Assembly (NCBI RefSeq): GCF_010015445.1
Contig: NC_053119.1
Coordinates: forward strand, 27,603,383 to 27,667,382
DNA from: Perca fluviatilis
Lineage: Eukaryota > Chordata > Actinopteri > Perciformes > Percidae
Direction: 5' to 3'
DNA: 64,000 bases
The translations under genes and the position numbers were made by a program. Below are positions 1 to 13,001 of this stretch, one piece after another. The notes beneath the pieces were generated by a model that saw nothing but the letters and a program-made list of their open reading frames with translations, had not been told where the DNA came from and made no database searches. Within the stretch, counting starts at the first letter, position 1. Each line of letters opens with the position of its first letter.

Positions 1-1074
1 TCTTTCTGCTGAAGCCTCATCCCTTCCCTCTCACCCTGCTCTTATTCCTTTTAGGTCAGCTCTGATACCTAATAGGTGCTGAAAGAGGAAACTTCCAATT
101 GAGGTTCCTTCAGGGGGAAAACAGCAGTTTCTGTCTCTTTAAGGTGAGTATGGAGATGCCAGAGTGCACACAGCCAACTAGTCTTCCAGAGCAGAGGGGA
201 AGGTCATAAAGAGTTCAGTGATGACTGATGGCTGTAGAGGGACTCTGGTGTCTGCTGCTGCACCTCAAAGACCAGGCTACACTGTGAACAGGCCAGGTTG
301 AGCTGGGACTGGACAGCAAGGGCTGAACTCAAGTCATAGTGCATTCAGACTGCCACTAACTGGATCAGTATCTCATGGAGAGTTTGTTCTTTCTCTGCTG
401 ATAAATCAACACGAAAAAGTACTGGCCATCGGCGAGCTTGTCAGCTGTAAAAAGTTGAACTTTCACGTTCTAATATTTCCAGCTGAAGAGGAAACAATTT
501 TCTAAACTAAAGACCAGTCCGACCTTTTTTGTATTGTTATTTGTCTCTTGTGAGTCGGCTGAAAAATGACAAGAAGTTTAGGACTAAATCAGTGGAGTGC
601 CGCTTTAAAGCGAAATCTTGGTATTTGTCAAATTAGGTTCATATTTGTCCAAAACATTTTATTTTATGCCTATCTATGTTGCAGAGATGTGGTAAACCCT
701 GACTCTGACAAGAACGTCAAACAGTGCAAGCCTCCTACTTCAAAATACTTCAATTTAATAGAAATCTTGGCCTAACTGAAATAAGGCCTGTAGAAATACC
801 TGCACCTGTTGTAGTAGGCTGCATAGCAAATCCACTTTATGTCAAGGAGTTGATTTATGACAAATGGCTACACAGTTTTATTCAGCAGAAGGGCTCTGAT
901 CTTTGATGGAGCTCTCAAAGAATTCAAGCAGCAACAAAGATTCTAATGGGGGAAGTACACCTCTGAACACTTAATGGTACACAATCAAAAAATAGCTGTA
1001 AGTGTACATGAACATTAGATTGTGGTGCAGCAGCACATTGGTCAATAATCGAATATAATACTTAAATGATTATA
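1..1074. other. Intergenic, nothing recognised
   Basis: No exon-like reading frame with splice sites and no repeat that I can name. Confidence 0.5.
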
Positions 1075-1741
1075 GGGGCTTTCACACCTACCTCGTTTAG
1101 TCCGGACTTTCGGACTTTTCAGTTTGATCCAAACCAAATTACAGGTGTGAAACCTCCCCGAGACCACGGTCCGGACCAAACAGCCGAAATTTAGTCCAAC
1201 CAAACGAGGTAGAACTATGGTGTGAAAGCATTTTTTGGATGGTTCGGACTTACGGACCATTTACAGGAAGTTCCGGTGTTCCGAAGTAAACAAATGAGAG
1301 AAGAAGATGCAGCAGAACAAAATGAGCTGCAGTAGCGCATGGGGACAGGAGGAGACAGTTTTTTAATTGAAATATGGTCTGACAACATAATTAAAAGTCA
1401 ACTTGAAAAAACGCACAAGAATGACAACACTTTCTGAATATTTTCAGAGAGGATGAGAGAGATAGGGTATGAGAGGACAGGAGAACAATGCCACCTGAAG
1501 ATAAAGAAACTCAAGTGTAAAAATCCTCGAGTGTAGTAGTGCTGCAGGTAGTAGTGGCATAATAATAAAAATATAGTGGCAACAATATGCATATGTTCAT
1601 TCATTCTTGTTAAGGCTAAAGGGTACTAGCATGTATAGTTCTTTAGTTCGCTCTCATAATTGCAGGTGAAACCAAACCAAAACTAATCAAAACATGAACT
1701 TTGGTTCGGACCTTGATGCGACTTTCAGGTGTGAAAGCCCT
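1075..1741. mobile_element. Inverted-repeat DNA element (MITE)
   Basis: The ends GGGGCTTTCACACCT and AGGTGTGAAAGCCCT form an inverted repeat with one mismatch. Further paired motifs (AGTCCGGAC, GGTCCGGACC, GGTTCGGAC) lie inside both ends, so the termini can fold. No ORF of interest is present. Confidence 0.6.
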
Positions 1742-1780
1742 CTGAGCATTACATCAGCTGTAATACTGTAGCCTAGAAAT

Positions 1781-1835
1781 CTAGACGCACCCTAGCGGCA
1801 GCAAATTACAATTGCTGCCGCTAGGGTGCGTCTAG
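1781..1835. repeat. Perfect 24-bp inverted repeat (hairpin)
   Basis: The arms at 1781-1804 and 1812-1835 are exact reverse complements (core CTAGACGCACCCTAGCGGCA) with a 7-base loop. This is the start of a longer dispersed repeat running to about 2085. Confidence 0.8.
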
Positions 1836-1964
1836 GGTCAGTCTAGCAACTCTCTGTTGGCTTGCGAGCTGGAAAAACCAAATTCTGGTCAGGCCAATCA
1901 CATAAGGATGGCAGAGTTGCGACGGTTCCGCGTGAATTCCCTGCTACTTGAAAACAAAGAAGAT

Positions 1965-1965
<1 letters not shown>

Positions 1966-2011
<46 letters not shown>
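1966..2011. repeat. (GCT)15 trinucleotide repeat
   Basis: Uninterrupted GCT/CTG units inside dispersed repeat DNA. It is not in any gene I can support. Confidence 0.9.
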
Positions 2012-2015
<4 letters not shown>

Positions 2016-2084
2016 ACAGCGGACTTTCAAATCGGCTTTAGCCGCGACTCTGGAAGACTTGGAGTTAAGCACTGAAGTAATTCT

Positions 2085-2335
2085 TAAAGCTACTGTACAT
2101 TGTGTAAGAATTTCACCCATCTAGCGGTGAGATCATATATGCCAATCAACTCTCTATCGCCACGCACTTCAAAGTACGTATTGCAGCTATGGTAGCCTTC
2201 ACGCTTCAAAAAGCGAAGGTGTACAAAAGGCCGTCTATCAGCCGTGGTTTTTGGAGTGCATGTTGGAAAGTGGCGCGGACGCGCGCTTCACACCATGAGC
2301 GCCACATGCTAGATATGTAGTAGTGAACACAGGAA
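2085..2335. repeat. MITE fragment related to 57708-58200
   Basis: Shares CATCTAGC, TGAGATCATA, CAATCAACTCTCT, GCCACGCA, TTCAAAGTA and CCTTCACGCTT in the same order with the element at 57708-58200. The inverted-repeat ends are less clear here. Confidence 0.55.
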
Positions 2336-3091
2336 TATGGTTTGTGTCTGCAAGTGTCCAAATAGCAAAACATTACAGACAAGGCAGATACACGTGGTGC
2401 AGTTTTGATCTACTGTGACTATTTGCTAAAGTGAGAATCCAGTTGTTGCTATGACTCTACAAATTAAACAAAATATGAATAAGACTATTGTGTTTGTAGC
2501 AAATCTTTCGAAAGGGTTGATAACCTACACTATGTCAGATTAAAAACACCTCAACCTGATATATACAGCTGTTTCTGGAGTCGGGAGCTCCAGTGCAGGA
2601 GGTATACCAGGCAGTGTGCTTTAACAGTTAGGGATATCCAGAGGACTGCTTTCTGTGTTTATCTGTGGTTGGACTCAAAGACAACAGTTTGGGATGATTT
2701 CCAATAAGGTTCTGACTTAGTCTGTATTTCACAAATCTTTAGGTAGTGGTGAGACAATGTTTGGAGGAAAATATTTGAAAAAAAAGACGAATCGGAATTT
2801 AGATAAGATAGTAATAAATACTTGATGATATGTAGAAATTATAAAGCTGATTAGTACACTGCTTTTAGTGTGCTCCTTTACTATATTGTTTGTAAGTTAA
2901 AGCAGCTACAAGGACTTTTTTTAACTGGTCAAATGGCTATTTGGATATTGTTATTATAAATGCCTGTTGCTGGGTCCAATTCCCCGCCCGGAAGAGCCTA
3001 TGCTTTTCGCAACAGGTAGTGGGTTAGCCAGGTAAAAGCAGGAGGAGATTTTTCTTTAGAGATTTTTGTTTTTTACGTTATATTTTGTAGT

Positions 3092-3284
3092 TATGTCTGA
3101 TACTGGGGAAGGATCAGAAAAGAGAAATAGAAAATAGTTGACAGAAGAACAAAAAAGGCTAAAAGGAGAGTAATAGAGCACTGGCAAAACATGAGTCAAC
3201 TTTGGTCGGTCACTCAACTGATTTGCGGGATATAAAAGGATTTAAAACGGATCCTGAATTGTCCATCTTCCTCCCAGACAGGTA
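3092..3284 (+). pseudogene. Decayed ORF fragment of a repeat-encoded protein
   Basis: From an ATG at 3093 the frame reads MSDTGEGSEKRNRK, a stop, LTEEQKRLKGE, two stops, and later, after a frame change, KGFKTDPELSIFLPDRY followed by a donor-like GTATGT. The pattern (basic leader, LTEEQKR, then KGFKTD-EL--FL-DRY) resembles an N-terminal module that I recall in many uncharacterised, transposon-associated fish proteins. At least four stops and one frameshift make it non-functional. The identification is from memory and tentative. Confidence 0.4.
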
Positions 3285-3649
3285 TGTAATATGTCTGCTT
3301 TACATTAATACATGGATTTACCTTGGTGGCATTGTCATATTACAGTTATCAATCTTACATAGCCACACATAGTGAGTTACCTCATTGCTGTGCTTTTTTT
3401 TTACTCACTTCCAAAACAAATGCACATGCTAGCCAGCCACATGCCAGCCCTTTACGAAATGAGGCAACCATAAAACAGAGGCAACGGTGCTAATGAAAAC
3501 AATAGACAGGGGCCGCCAAACTCAGCACGCAATGAAAGTTCCTTGTAGTTGTTTTAAGATTTTGTTGCTATGAGGTAAATTGGGAAGTTCAGCACCACCC
3601 ACAAAAACTACAGTAAGTGGATACACAGACAAGAAGTGGAGGGAGATCA

Positions 3650-5421
3650 CCAGGGGCGATTCTAGGATCCCTAATGAGAATGTGACACGGATACAGTGCA
3701 GGCCCGGCGCCAGGGTAAAATGACTGAGGGGGCAGGTAGAAGTCGCGAGGGGGCAATTATTTTTCATAAAGTAGGCTAAAATGAACTAATTTACCCAGGC
3801 TTTACCCGCGCTGCCGCAACAGGGTCAGCACTCGCAAATATGGCATTTCTTGAAGCAGTTAAGTTGTCAATTTTTGTCTATTTTTTAAATAATAAGTACT
3901 TGACAAAGTAACAATTTAAAAGTCAGTTTATGAGCTTTAGGCTTTCATTAACGTTACAGATCGAACACACACGCACACACACACACACACATACACACGG
4001 CTGTGACTGCGCTCTCCCAGTGCGTGCTACCTGTAGACATTTCCGTCCAGTAATGGTTGAGCCGACACTTAAGAATGCAATATTTCTAATAAATTTAGCT
4101 AGTGCAATAACATTAACGTTAGAAATTGCTAACATTACACGAGTTATGTCTAACTAGGATGTGTGGCTATGTCTTGACTGTAACTGAGGCGCCTGTCACA
4201 TCAGGGTCTGAGGGCGGCTGTGCTGCGATGATCCGGGAGAGCTGCGCGCTCCTCGTCATCAGATGAAGATTCCTCATCTAATTAAAATGACGGGTCATTT
4301 ATCCCTTCCCGATCTTATTCTCCATCACTCATGTTTAAATCTAGCTTGCTCAAGCTTCTGATAATGCAGCGGCCTTGTCAAAAGACATGTAAACAATACA
4401 CAATGCTAGGCTACCGGCGGTGGTCTGAGCACAGTGTTTTTTTAAGGGGTAAAGTCATAGACTTATTACTGAAGTGAGAGGACGGCTGCAGTGCCTTGAA
4501 AAAGTGTTAACCCCCCCTGCTAAATCATAATTTAATTAGATGATAATTGCTGAGCTAGCTAACTGAACAACAACGTCAGCTAAACATTTTTTACACTATT
4601 AACACTTGAAGTCACAGTGATAACGACCAATTTGACACAATGTTGTAACATTCAGCAATTTAAGTTGCTCACGTTTCAATTTGGGTTCTTATCTGCGCCA
4701 TGAAATTACCAACTTCTTTTCCTTCTCTGGGGACTACCAACGTTAAACTTCACAACCGCACTCCTACTCTCCTTCTGACAGATTAGATTGAGCGAGACTC
4801 AGCCAAAGGCGGGAGTCTGGCACAACCTAGCCTGGGAAAACCCTGACGAACTTCCGGCAAATTTGAGATTTGCTCTGCAAGTCTGTCTGGTCAAGAGTCC
4901 ATCAAGCCCATTTCCAATTTTTCCAAATCGAGGCACCAATCACAACCTTTTAGGTGGGCTTTACACGACGACGATAGCGCAGCGACGGCGAGCAGCTTTT
5001 TGTTGACATTCAACATGACGGCCACCGAAGCGCATCAACCCGTTGATGCCGCTGTCGCTGCTACGTCATCGTTGGTCTGATTGGTTGAAGGACTATCCAA
5101 TTTTGCCCAGAAGCATTTGAGCGGCGTCCGTTGGTGACGCTCCTTTGGAAATGGGCTGTGGATGAACCTTGCCCAGACACACTCTCAGTTACACCTGAGA
5201 AGGGTCTGGTGTCAACCAGGCTAGGCACAACCACCTCCAACACTAAGTTTCTGTTAACCCTTTCCTTGACTGGGTTACAGGTGCATAGCATTAGCAACAG
5301 CGACACAGGATATTAAACCTGTTTCAAGCCCTTTGAACCTGTAATTGTTTGTCCTGTTTGTTGGGGGGCTGAAATTTAGGGGGGCTTGGGCCCCCACTAA
5401 AAAGGGTCTAAAATCGCCAAT
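3650..5421. repeat. Older inverted-repeat element carrying a nested MITE
   Basis: CAGGGGCGATTCTAGGAT at the left and GGGTCTAAAATCGCC near 5404 look like diverged inverted ends. The internal sequence (GGCCCGGCGCCAGGG, and GGGCTTGGGCCCCCACT next to the right end) is repeat-like. The better-defined MITE at 4828-5223 sits inside. The boundaries are approximate. Confidence 0.45.
4828..5223 (+). mobile_element. 396-bp MITE, copy A
   Basis: Begins TAGCCTGGGAAAACCC and ends GGTGTCAACCAGGCTA, so TAGCCTGG is the terminal inverted repeat. The same sequence occurs inverted at 14739-15122 (copy B), which fixes both ends. Non-coding; it contains motifs such as CAACATGACGGCCACCG. Confidence 0.75.
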
Positions 5422-5424
5422 GGA

Positions 5425-7721
5425 CATCACAAAGATTACGCATCCACAGGGTGACACAGAGCACATCGAGCTTTGACGACATCCCGTGGTCTTCTCCTTG
5501 CTTTCTGTTTGACTTAACCACACCAAGCGATAAACCAGAGGCTCCCACAGCTGTAGGGAAGAGAGATATGTGCGAGCGCATGTGTATGACAGTTACAGAA
5601 TCAAAATTCATCCCCTCTTGCCTCCGAAAGCCTCCCGCAGCCCTCCACCGCCCCTTTCCACCCTCCTCAACTATCAGAGCTGTATCGTTTTGCAAACCTC
5701 TGCGGTGATGTTGTCAGGCTTCTTTCTGTGAAGTGGCCCCAGCCATAAAACAACAGTGACGTGAGTGATTGATCCAGCAATGAAGATGGCAATACTCCTC
5801 TGCATCAATATGAAGGCAGCCTGCGGGACTGGAGCCCTTTCAGACAGCTCTCTGTTTCTCCTCAGAGGAAAAATCCATACACAATTGATGGCAGTTCAAA
5901 GAGAGGCTTTATTGTGGGATATCAAATAAAACATCAGAGAACACAGAGAACGGAAGAGAGAGATAGAATGAATGCTTGTGATTGAGTGAGAGAGTATGGG
6001 TGTGAAAGAGGGGGAGACAGAGAGAGCGATCTGCATTTTGCTTTATCTCCTTTTTGCACCTGAATGGTAATGAACTGGCTTAGATGAAATGGAGAGACTT
6101 CATCGTTTCCAGAGGACTTGCAAACAGCAACTGGATGTCAACAGTATCTATGGCACAATTACACTATATGATCCTACACAAAAACGGTATGCATATACAG
6201 AGAGCAGGTGATTGTGCGCGAACGAAGACAGCCTAGATAGGCCGGTAAAGGTGTTAAGTATTTATAGGGCTATTTGAAGGTATAACAGAGAAGTGTACGT
6301 AAGAGGGAGAGATATCAGTCGTTTCCTGTCTGTTCTCTGCAGCCTGGCCTCCGGCATACCCCGTTATGATTTCATCAGCACTGCTTCTAATCCACTTACT
6401 TAATGAAATACATAATTAACACAGCTTAATTGTGGTAGGGACAGTTTTGACTGAAATAATTTCCTGTGGCCACTGTTGCTGTAATTGAATGTGTTCTTCA
6501 CACTCGATCAAGACCTTTGGGTTTAGGCTGAGGTTTGTTGGTTTGCCCTAATTTGTTTCCCTATTCTTATGGTTTCATGTTTGTGGTTTTTGTCTGATTG
6601 TTTTACCATTTGTTGCATGTGCACACAGCAATCTGACTACAGTGATGAGATTTTGATTGACGTTTAGGTTACGTATATGACATATGGTTGCACTAATTAA
6701 TCAAGGATGGGACATTATTTCTTGCATTTTCCATGTTTTGTTTTCTTTTTTCAGAAACAACTAATCAGATTTTGACAAAAGTTGACAAATTACACAATTC
6801 ACTGCTGCAGATACAATCGGTTTTAATGACTAAATAGTCCAAACAAAGTAATATATTGAGTCATAATTGGCTGGGTCTCATTAAAACCGTGTTTGATGTC
6901 GGCGTGGTTTCTTTTCATTCTGACTCTTCCTCTCTCGCGCTTCTCTTTCTCTGTCTCTCTTTTGCTCTTTGGTCATGATTGATCGATGTGTCAGGTATGA
7001 TGGGGCATCATAGCGTTAGCGCGGGTTTGCAGCTCAGTCACGTGACCGCAGCAGATGGCACAGCTGAGTATTAGAGTGGTTTCACCTGCTGTTTGCTCTC
7101 CTGCTTCCATCAAATACCACCTAGTGAGAGTGAAGAAGGGAAGGAAGGAGCAAGGGAGGTTGGAAGGTGGAGGAAAAGTTGCAAGCCAGCCAGGAAGGGA
7201 GAGCAGGTTTAATACAAGAAATGCAAGAGAGGAGGACGAATGGGAGGGATGGATAAAGAAAAGATGAAAAGAGGCAGATGAGATAAAGAGTTAGGATGAG
7301 GGGATGAGGGATGTGGGATCCTGCAAACAGAGGGGGTGAAAAAGAAGAAGATGCAGGAGGAGCACTGAAAAACGAATGTGCTGTATTATTTCAATGCTCT
7401 CGTTCTCTTAATTACCCTCTGCGTTGTTCTCCCTCTCCTCTCTCAGTCATAAGGCTCAAATCATAAGCTCCTAATGACTGGATGTGGTCTAGGATCCATT
7501 TAACACCCGTTCCAGACCAGTGGATGAGTACAGATAGAGGGGCTTAAGAGACACACAAAGTAACTATGACTGATCACTGAGCCTGGTGACTCCAAGGGAC
7601 ATCCTCTTTGTAATTCTCTTAGTGTAGCATAATATCATTTATCCCACAAATAGACAAATGACCCCGCAGTGCCCGTGTCACTCGGAGTTCAAGCCTCGAT
7701 GAGTGCACTCGAAGGACAGGA

Positions 7722-7778
<57 letters not shown>

Positions 7779-9845
7779 ATAATTACACACAATGCGGTCA
7801 TAGCACACGCATAAACACCCATTACATTTTACACACATGCCTGTGCTCGGCACAAATGGTGCTGCATGAGCACAAGTGCACACAGATAAGAAAGGCCATT
7901 CACACATATACACACGTTCTGATTACATATGCATAACCAGCATACAGCATTGCAGGCATTGCTGACTAATAGAAGCACTTTCAGCGGCCTGCAAACATAA
8001 GTGTGTTATCAGTGATGAATTCCACCACACCTATCCACCTTGACAGCAGTCCAACCGACAGCCTCCTCGGCTGCTATCTGCCCTCTACAGCCCTGCTCCT
8101 GGGCTGTTTGGGAGTGAGTGGCAGGTGTGTGTAAATGCTGGTGCCGATATGTCACAGGCACCAATCTGCAGTCCCCGGGGATTCTACTGGGAGTTCAGCC
8201 TGAGTATCACACCGCGGAGAAAACAATTTCTGCTGCCAATACTCCCGCGCAGATGAGAAATGTTTTAATATTTGTTGCTGCTTTATGGCCGCGGCTGTGA
8301 CAGTGATGGAGAAAATGTCAGCTTTTTCCACCCTTAAATGCCACTCTTTGTCTCAGTCTCTTTCTTTTCATTGATCTCTGCCTCTGCCTCGGAATCAATA
8401 AGGTCCACCAAACAGTCGCTTGTCTGAGAATGCATTGCCGCTTTCCTCTCTCAAACCTTTCAGCAATACAGGATTTCGCACTTTACTTTCTTTGCCTAAT
8501 TAGTTATCCAGCTTGAGTAAGGCAACATGTACGAAGGGAGAAATAGCATTGTAATTCCACAGCTTATTTAGTTGTCCGTCACGGGAAAGAAAGTGTGCAC
8601 CCCCACCACCACCACCACCACCAGAGAATAGATTAATGCAGACATTGTGTTTGGGGAAATTTGTATGCTCACTTTACTTTCTTTGGCTCTGAGTTGTAGT
8701 TGTGTGTGTTTTGTCTAACGGCAGTAACATTTACCCCAGTCGTAGCACCACAAAAAAACAATAACAAACAATAGCTCCCTTCTTCCCTTTAGCTACTCCA
8801 GAACTCAGCAAAAGCTTGTCGATAGTAACTGACCCAAACTTGCACCCTCACAGGGTGAAGGGTAATTCAGTCAGTGTTGCCACTCAGCTGCAGTCCCTCT
8901 TCAGCTCTCCCCTCTGGTGCTGCCGCAAAGAGGGAAGAACAAAAGAGATAGAGCAGTCACAGTTTAAGGCTCGAACAGGATGGTTGATGTTCTCTATCGA
9001 CCGTGGCCCTTAGGAGTAGACTGCTGCTGGAGCCCCGTGTCCATCCTCATCAGATATCTGTGATGTCAGTTAAAAAGACACAGGAAGTGGTTTACTGTAA
9101 ACAGACATGTTTTTCTTTTTACTTTTCAGTAACATACATATTTCATTAGATGACTGAAAGGTTAAGAACAAAATGTGAGCAACAATAGGTCCATTTAGCT
9201 GAATGGTTGATTCTGGGGTCATTCAGGGGACATCAGGGAGAGTGATGATATAATATAACGCATCACTTCCCTTACATGTCGACAGGGCAGACAATTAAAG
9301 GTTTGTTCTCACAAGAAAATGTCTTCCATTCCTGAGGGTTAGAAGAGGAGGAAGGGGAGGGGAAATGAAACTGATCCCCCCCTGAGACTTACCGGACAAT
9401 GTATCGTCTTTATAGACATGTGTCGATACACAAATACCCACAGAGAATTCATTAGCTCATAACATGTAACAATAGAGTTACAGTAAGTCTTGTAATTCAT
9501 CTTTCATTAAGAAAGGAAACAGATGTACAATACCTGGAAGCACCAAACTCTATGCATGCTGCAGGCAGTTACAGGTTAATGTTGAAAGCAAACACACCAG
9601 TTTACAGCTCGCTTTAACAATTGGCAAGTTTTCCCCATGGCCTACTACAGTTCAATCAATAGTTACAACATGAGCAGCTGTGTCCCAAATCCTTTTTCTG
9701 ACTTTTCATGTTATCCTGACTGTCAAACTGTACAAGCAAACCAGTTGTACTCCTTCTGTACAATGAGGAAGAACAAGCATTTTTCACAACAAAATGGCTG
9801 GTTGGTTTCAGAAACCCAAAGATGGTTTTATACCAGATTAAACCT
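5425..9845. other. Intergenic stretch without genes
   Basis: Holds the (CA)27 at 7723, a short (CAC)n near 8601 and purine-rich segments (7120-7340). A perfect GTCACGTGAC E-box palindrome lies at 7037-7046. No exon or named repeat was recognised. Confidence 0.5.
7723..7776. repeat. (CA)27 microsatellite
   Basis: Pure dinucleotide run in intergenic DNA. Confidence 0.95.
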
Positions 9846-10507
9846 TAAAGGAATCGTTCCACATTTAGCTCCAAGTCTTTATGCCACATGTGTCAAACTC
9901 AAGTCTCAAATCCGGCCCGTTGCAGATTTAGATCCGGCCCGTATATCAATTTGGGTTCACAATACATTTTGGCCCACCTAGTTGTGCGCCAAACCAAAAA
10001 CACAGGAAAGTGTTTTTTAAACTGCAATTACCTGACATTCAAAGCAGAATATGGCAGATTTGCAGACTCTGAGACTCAGAAATAAATTCCCCCAGAAGCA
10101 GATAGTTTTTATATTCAGGCTGTGAAAAAGGTTGTTGTTGTTTTGTAGGGCTTCATGTCAACAAAAATGCAACAAAAAGTGTACAAAGATGTGTGAAAGA
10201 GCAACACATTTACAGAAAAGTGACAAATATTTGAGAAAGCCACAAAAAAGTTGGAACAAACACAACAAAAATGAGAAAAAAAGCTACAAGTGACATGCAG
10301 TAACAGAAGCACGTCAATAAACTCTACATGTCTGGCCTTTGGTGTGATTCTCTTTTTCCAGTGTGGCCCTTAGTGAAAATGAGTTTGACACCCCTGCTTT
10401 ATGCTAAGCTTAGCCAAGTAGCTGGACATATATGAAAGTGATATTGATGTTTCCATCTAACACTCAGCAAGAAAGTACATTTCCCAAAATGTCAAACTGT
10501 TCCCTTA
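9846..10507. repeat. Older MITE split by the hAT insertion
   Basis: The left piece (from TTAAAGGAATCGTTCC) and the right piece (to CAAACTGTTCCCTTA) rejoin at the duplicated CTTTATGC. The right end shares a motif with 24249-24301 (AAAATGTCAAACT preceded by an AAGAAAG-like run), showing that it is a dispersed family. Confidence 0.55.
9885..10396. mobile_element. hAT-type MITE with 8-bp target duplication
   Basis: The ends CACATGTGTCAAACTC and GAGTTTGACACCCCTG are inverted repeats sharing TGTCAAACTC. The element is flanked by perfect 8-bp duplications CTTTATGC (9877-9884 and 10397-10404), the hallmark of hAT insertion. It interrupts an older repeat (9846-10507). Confidence 0.8.
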
Positions 10508-12148
10508 TGACTTAGCCCCTTGCACACACCATACTTCCAAAAGGTTTTATTTGTGTACCTGTGTTATACAATGTACCTGGATTAATTTTAAGACGTTAGG
10601 TGTTCTTTTTTGAAAATGGCCACAATCATTGGAAAGATGATGTCTAATGTATCAATACACATAACACACATTCACATTCATGTAACTTTTCATAGCACTA
10701 GCGGTATGTGAACGTTTTACTGCTAAGTGCTAGCCAGATGATAAAAGGTTAGTGCTACACATTTAAATCTTTAAGAGCAGGGACCCTTGGAGTCACCATT
10801 ATCTTATTTCTCATTGATTCTCAATAGAGCTACACAGAGGTGGACAAATTACCAAAGCAGCTGACAGTATAGCTCAATTTAATACTACACCGCCGCAAAT
10901 GACTTGTTTTTAATAATCACCACAGAGTTAAGGCAGAAGCTCTCTGAACTTTATAAAGATAGTGTTTATTTTCACTGTGTGATATTATCAGGTTTTTCTA
11001 ATTTTGTCTACCTCCGTAAATCTTCATTTAAATACAAAAATGAGATTAAATCTTGTCTTGTTTTATGCCTAAATCTTTTATCATAAGAATATTACATTCT
11101 CATTCTAAATGTCATTGATATTCTCTATTAGTGCGTAGTTTCTGTCTCCCCCATGAGGAATTCTAAGTAATGACGACAACACTGTCGGCTTGGCCACATG
11201 ATACAAGCCTTATGTGATTGCGCACGCGCCCCCATACCTCCCCCTCACAGTTGCTAGTAGCCAAGGAGGACAGGGAGGATTAAAAAAACATGAAGGACTC
11301 GTCTATTATCTACAATCATCTGAACATAGCCATACTGAGAAATACAGAGAGACTTGTGTGGAGCTAATTAGCTTTGTAGCAACTCATTTGGCAATGGCTT
11401 GAATGTTCACTAATATCAAAAAGTTATGCACTAAAGCTTTAATAACTTCAAGAAAGTGTACAACACACAGCGACAGAGACACTCTACATAGTGCAAGTCC
11501 TCGAGAAAACATGAGTAAGAGAGACTCATGGTGTGTGTACACAAGGTCTTCAGAAGACTTCAACAAAGGTGCTACTGCCTGTCAAAGCAGCCCAGCGTCA
11601 GGTGACAAGGAATCACGCCGCCTCAGACAGAAATGGCCCAGTAATGTCTCAGACGATGAACCAGGGGCCGCAGCTTTGTCCCTCCATCACAGCTGAGTCC
11701 AAACAGCAGCCTGCCGCTGTCACTGTCTGTTAATGTGGCTCCACATAAACACCTGCCTTAACCGCGTCAATGCTTCACTTTCATGTGACCCGTTATCGTT
11801 ATCGCTTAGTTTTGGATGTGTGCCGGTCAGCGTTAATGAGACCGAAGTTTTTCACATCACTTCATTTATACTGACAGTATTTACATTGCAGATTCAGGTT
11901 TTACGTAAAAAGCAATGAGAGCATTGGATCAATCTGCAAAATGTTATGTATTGTTATAGATTAAACAAGCTATCATGGTATTCTACATAGTATATAATAA
12001 TATAAATCATAACTTAGCAAGAATTAGTTTCACTTCCACCAACTACAACATGAAAATGCTGCTTACACAGTAATAAATCAGTAAGAATAAAGCGATATTT
12101 TAATACATAATCATTTAACAATGAGAGGGGTCATTTTGCTGCATGACG

Positions 12149-12312
12149 AGTACTTTTACTCTTAATATTTTAAGTAAATCTTTGCTGTTTATACATGCTT
12201 TTACTAATACAACTTTTTGACTGCAGGACTTTTAATTGTAACAGTGTATTTTTACATGGTAGTACTGCTACTTTCACTTAAGTATAAGATCTGAATATGT
12301 CTTCCACCACTG
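12149..12312. repeat. Dispersed AT-rich repeat ending TTCCACCACTG
   Basis: Has the phrases GAGTACTTTTACTCTTAATA, TAGTACTGCTACTTTCACTT and ATCTGAATATGTCTTCCACC, also seen in diverged form at 50447-50616 and 51299-51460. A teleost interspersed repeat, no coding content. Confidence 0.5.
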
Positions 12313-13001
12313 TTGTATTCATCATGTTAATTGTTTGGATTAATATATTGAAGAAGTCCACGATTTCGAAAGCTTTGTAACAAACCCCCAATGTTAGTCA
12401 GAGTTATTTGGAAGAGACAGTGAAAGCATACCGTGAATTACAACTTATCTGTCTGTTATAAACATCTGTTACAGTTTACAGACCAGTTTCCTGGATCAAC
12501 CTTGACCTACTGTACTTACCGTAGTTGTACATGCACACAATTGTTCAATGAAATGATGAACATTCCAGGTGTGCTCACTTTCAGTTTCATTTTCAGATCA
12601 TTTGACCACTGGTGTTTATTGCTCTGTCTGACTTTGTTCATATCATAGAAACAATGGCCAAAACTATGACTATTACACTCGAGTTGTAGCCATAATTATC
12701 CTTTCAGGACAATCGTACGTAGGTGGTCTTTCTGTAAATAAACTGGTTTTATTGTGTTTGCATGACTACTCACACAACCACAATGGCCAGAATCAGAATA
12801 TGACCAAATATAGTCCTGATCAATGACTCGTGACAGTCTTTAACATTCTCAGTGGCTTTTGCCTGACTATGAACAGCAATATGTTCAATTGATTTTTGCA
12901 GCTAAAACAAAAGGAAACAACAGCAATCTAGTTCAATCTCACTGAGCAAACAAATCATCTCTTAGAGAAGTTGAATGGCATTTGAATGCAGGTATTTTAC
13001 A

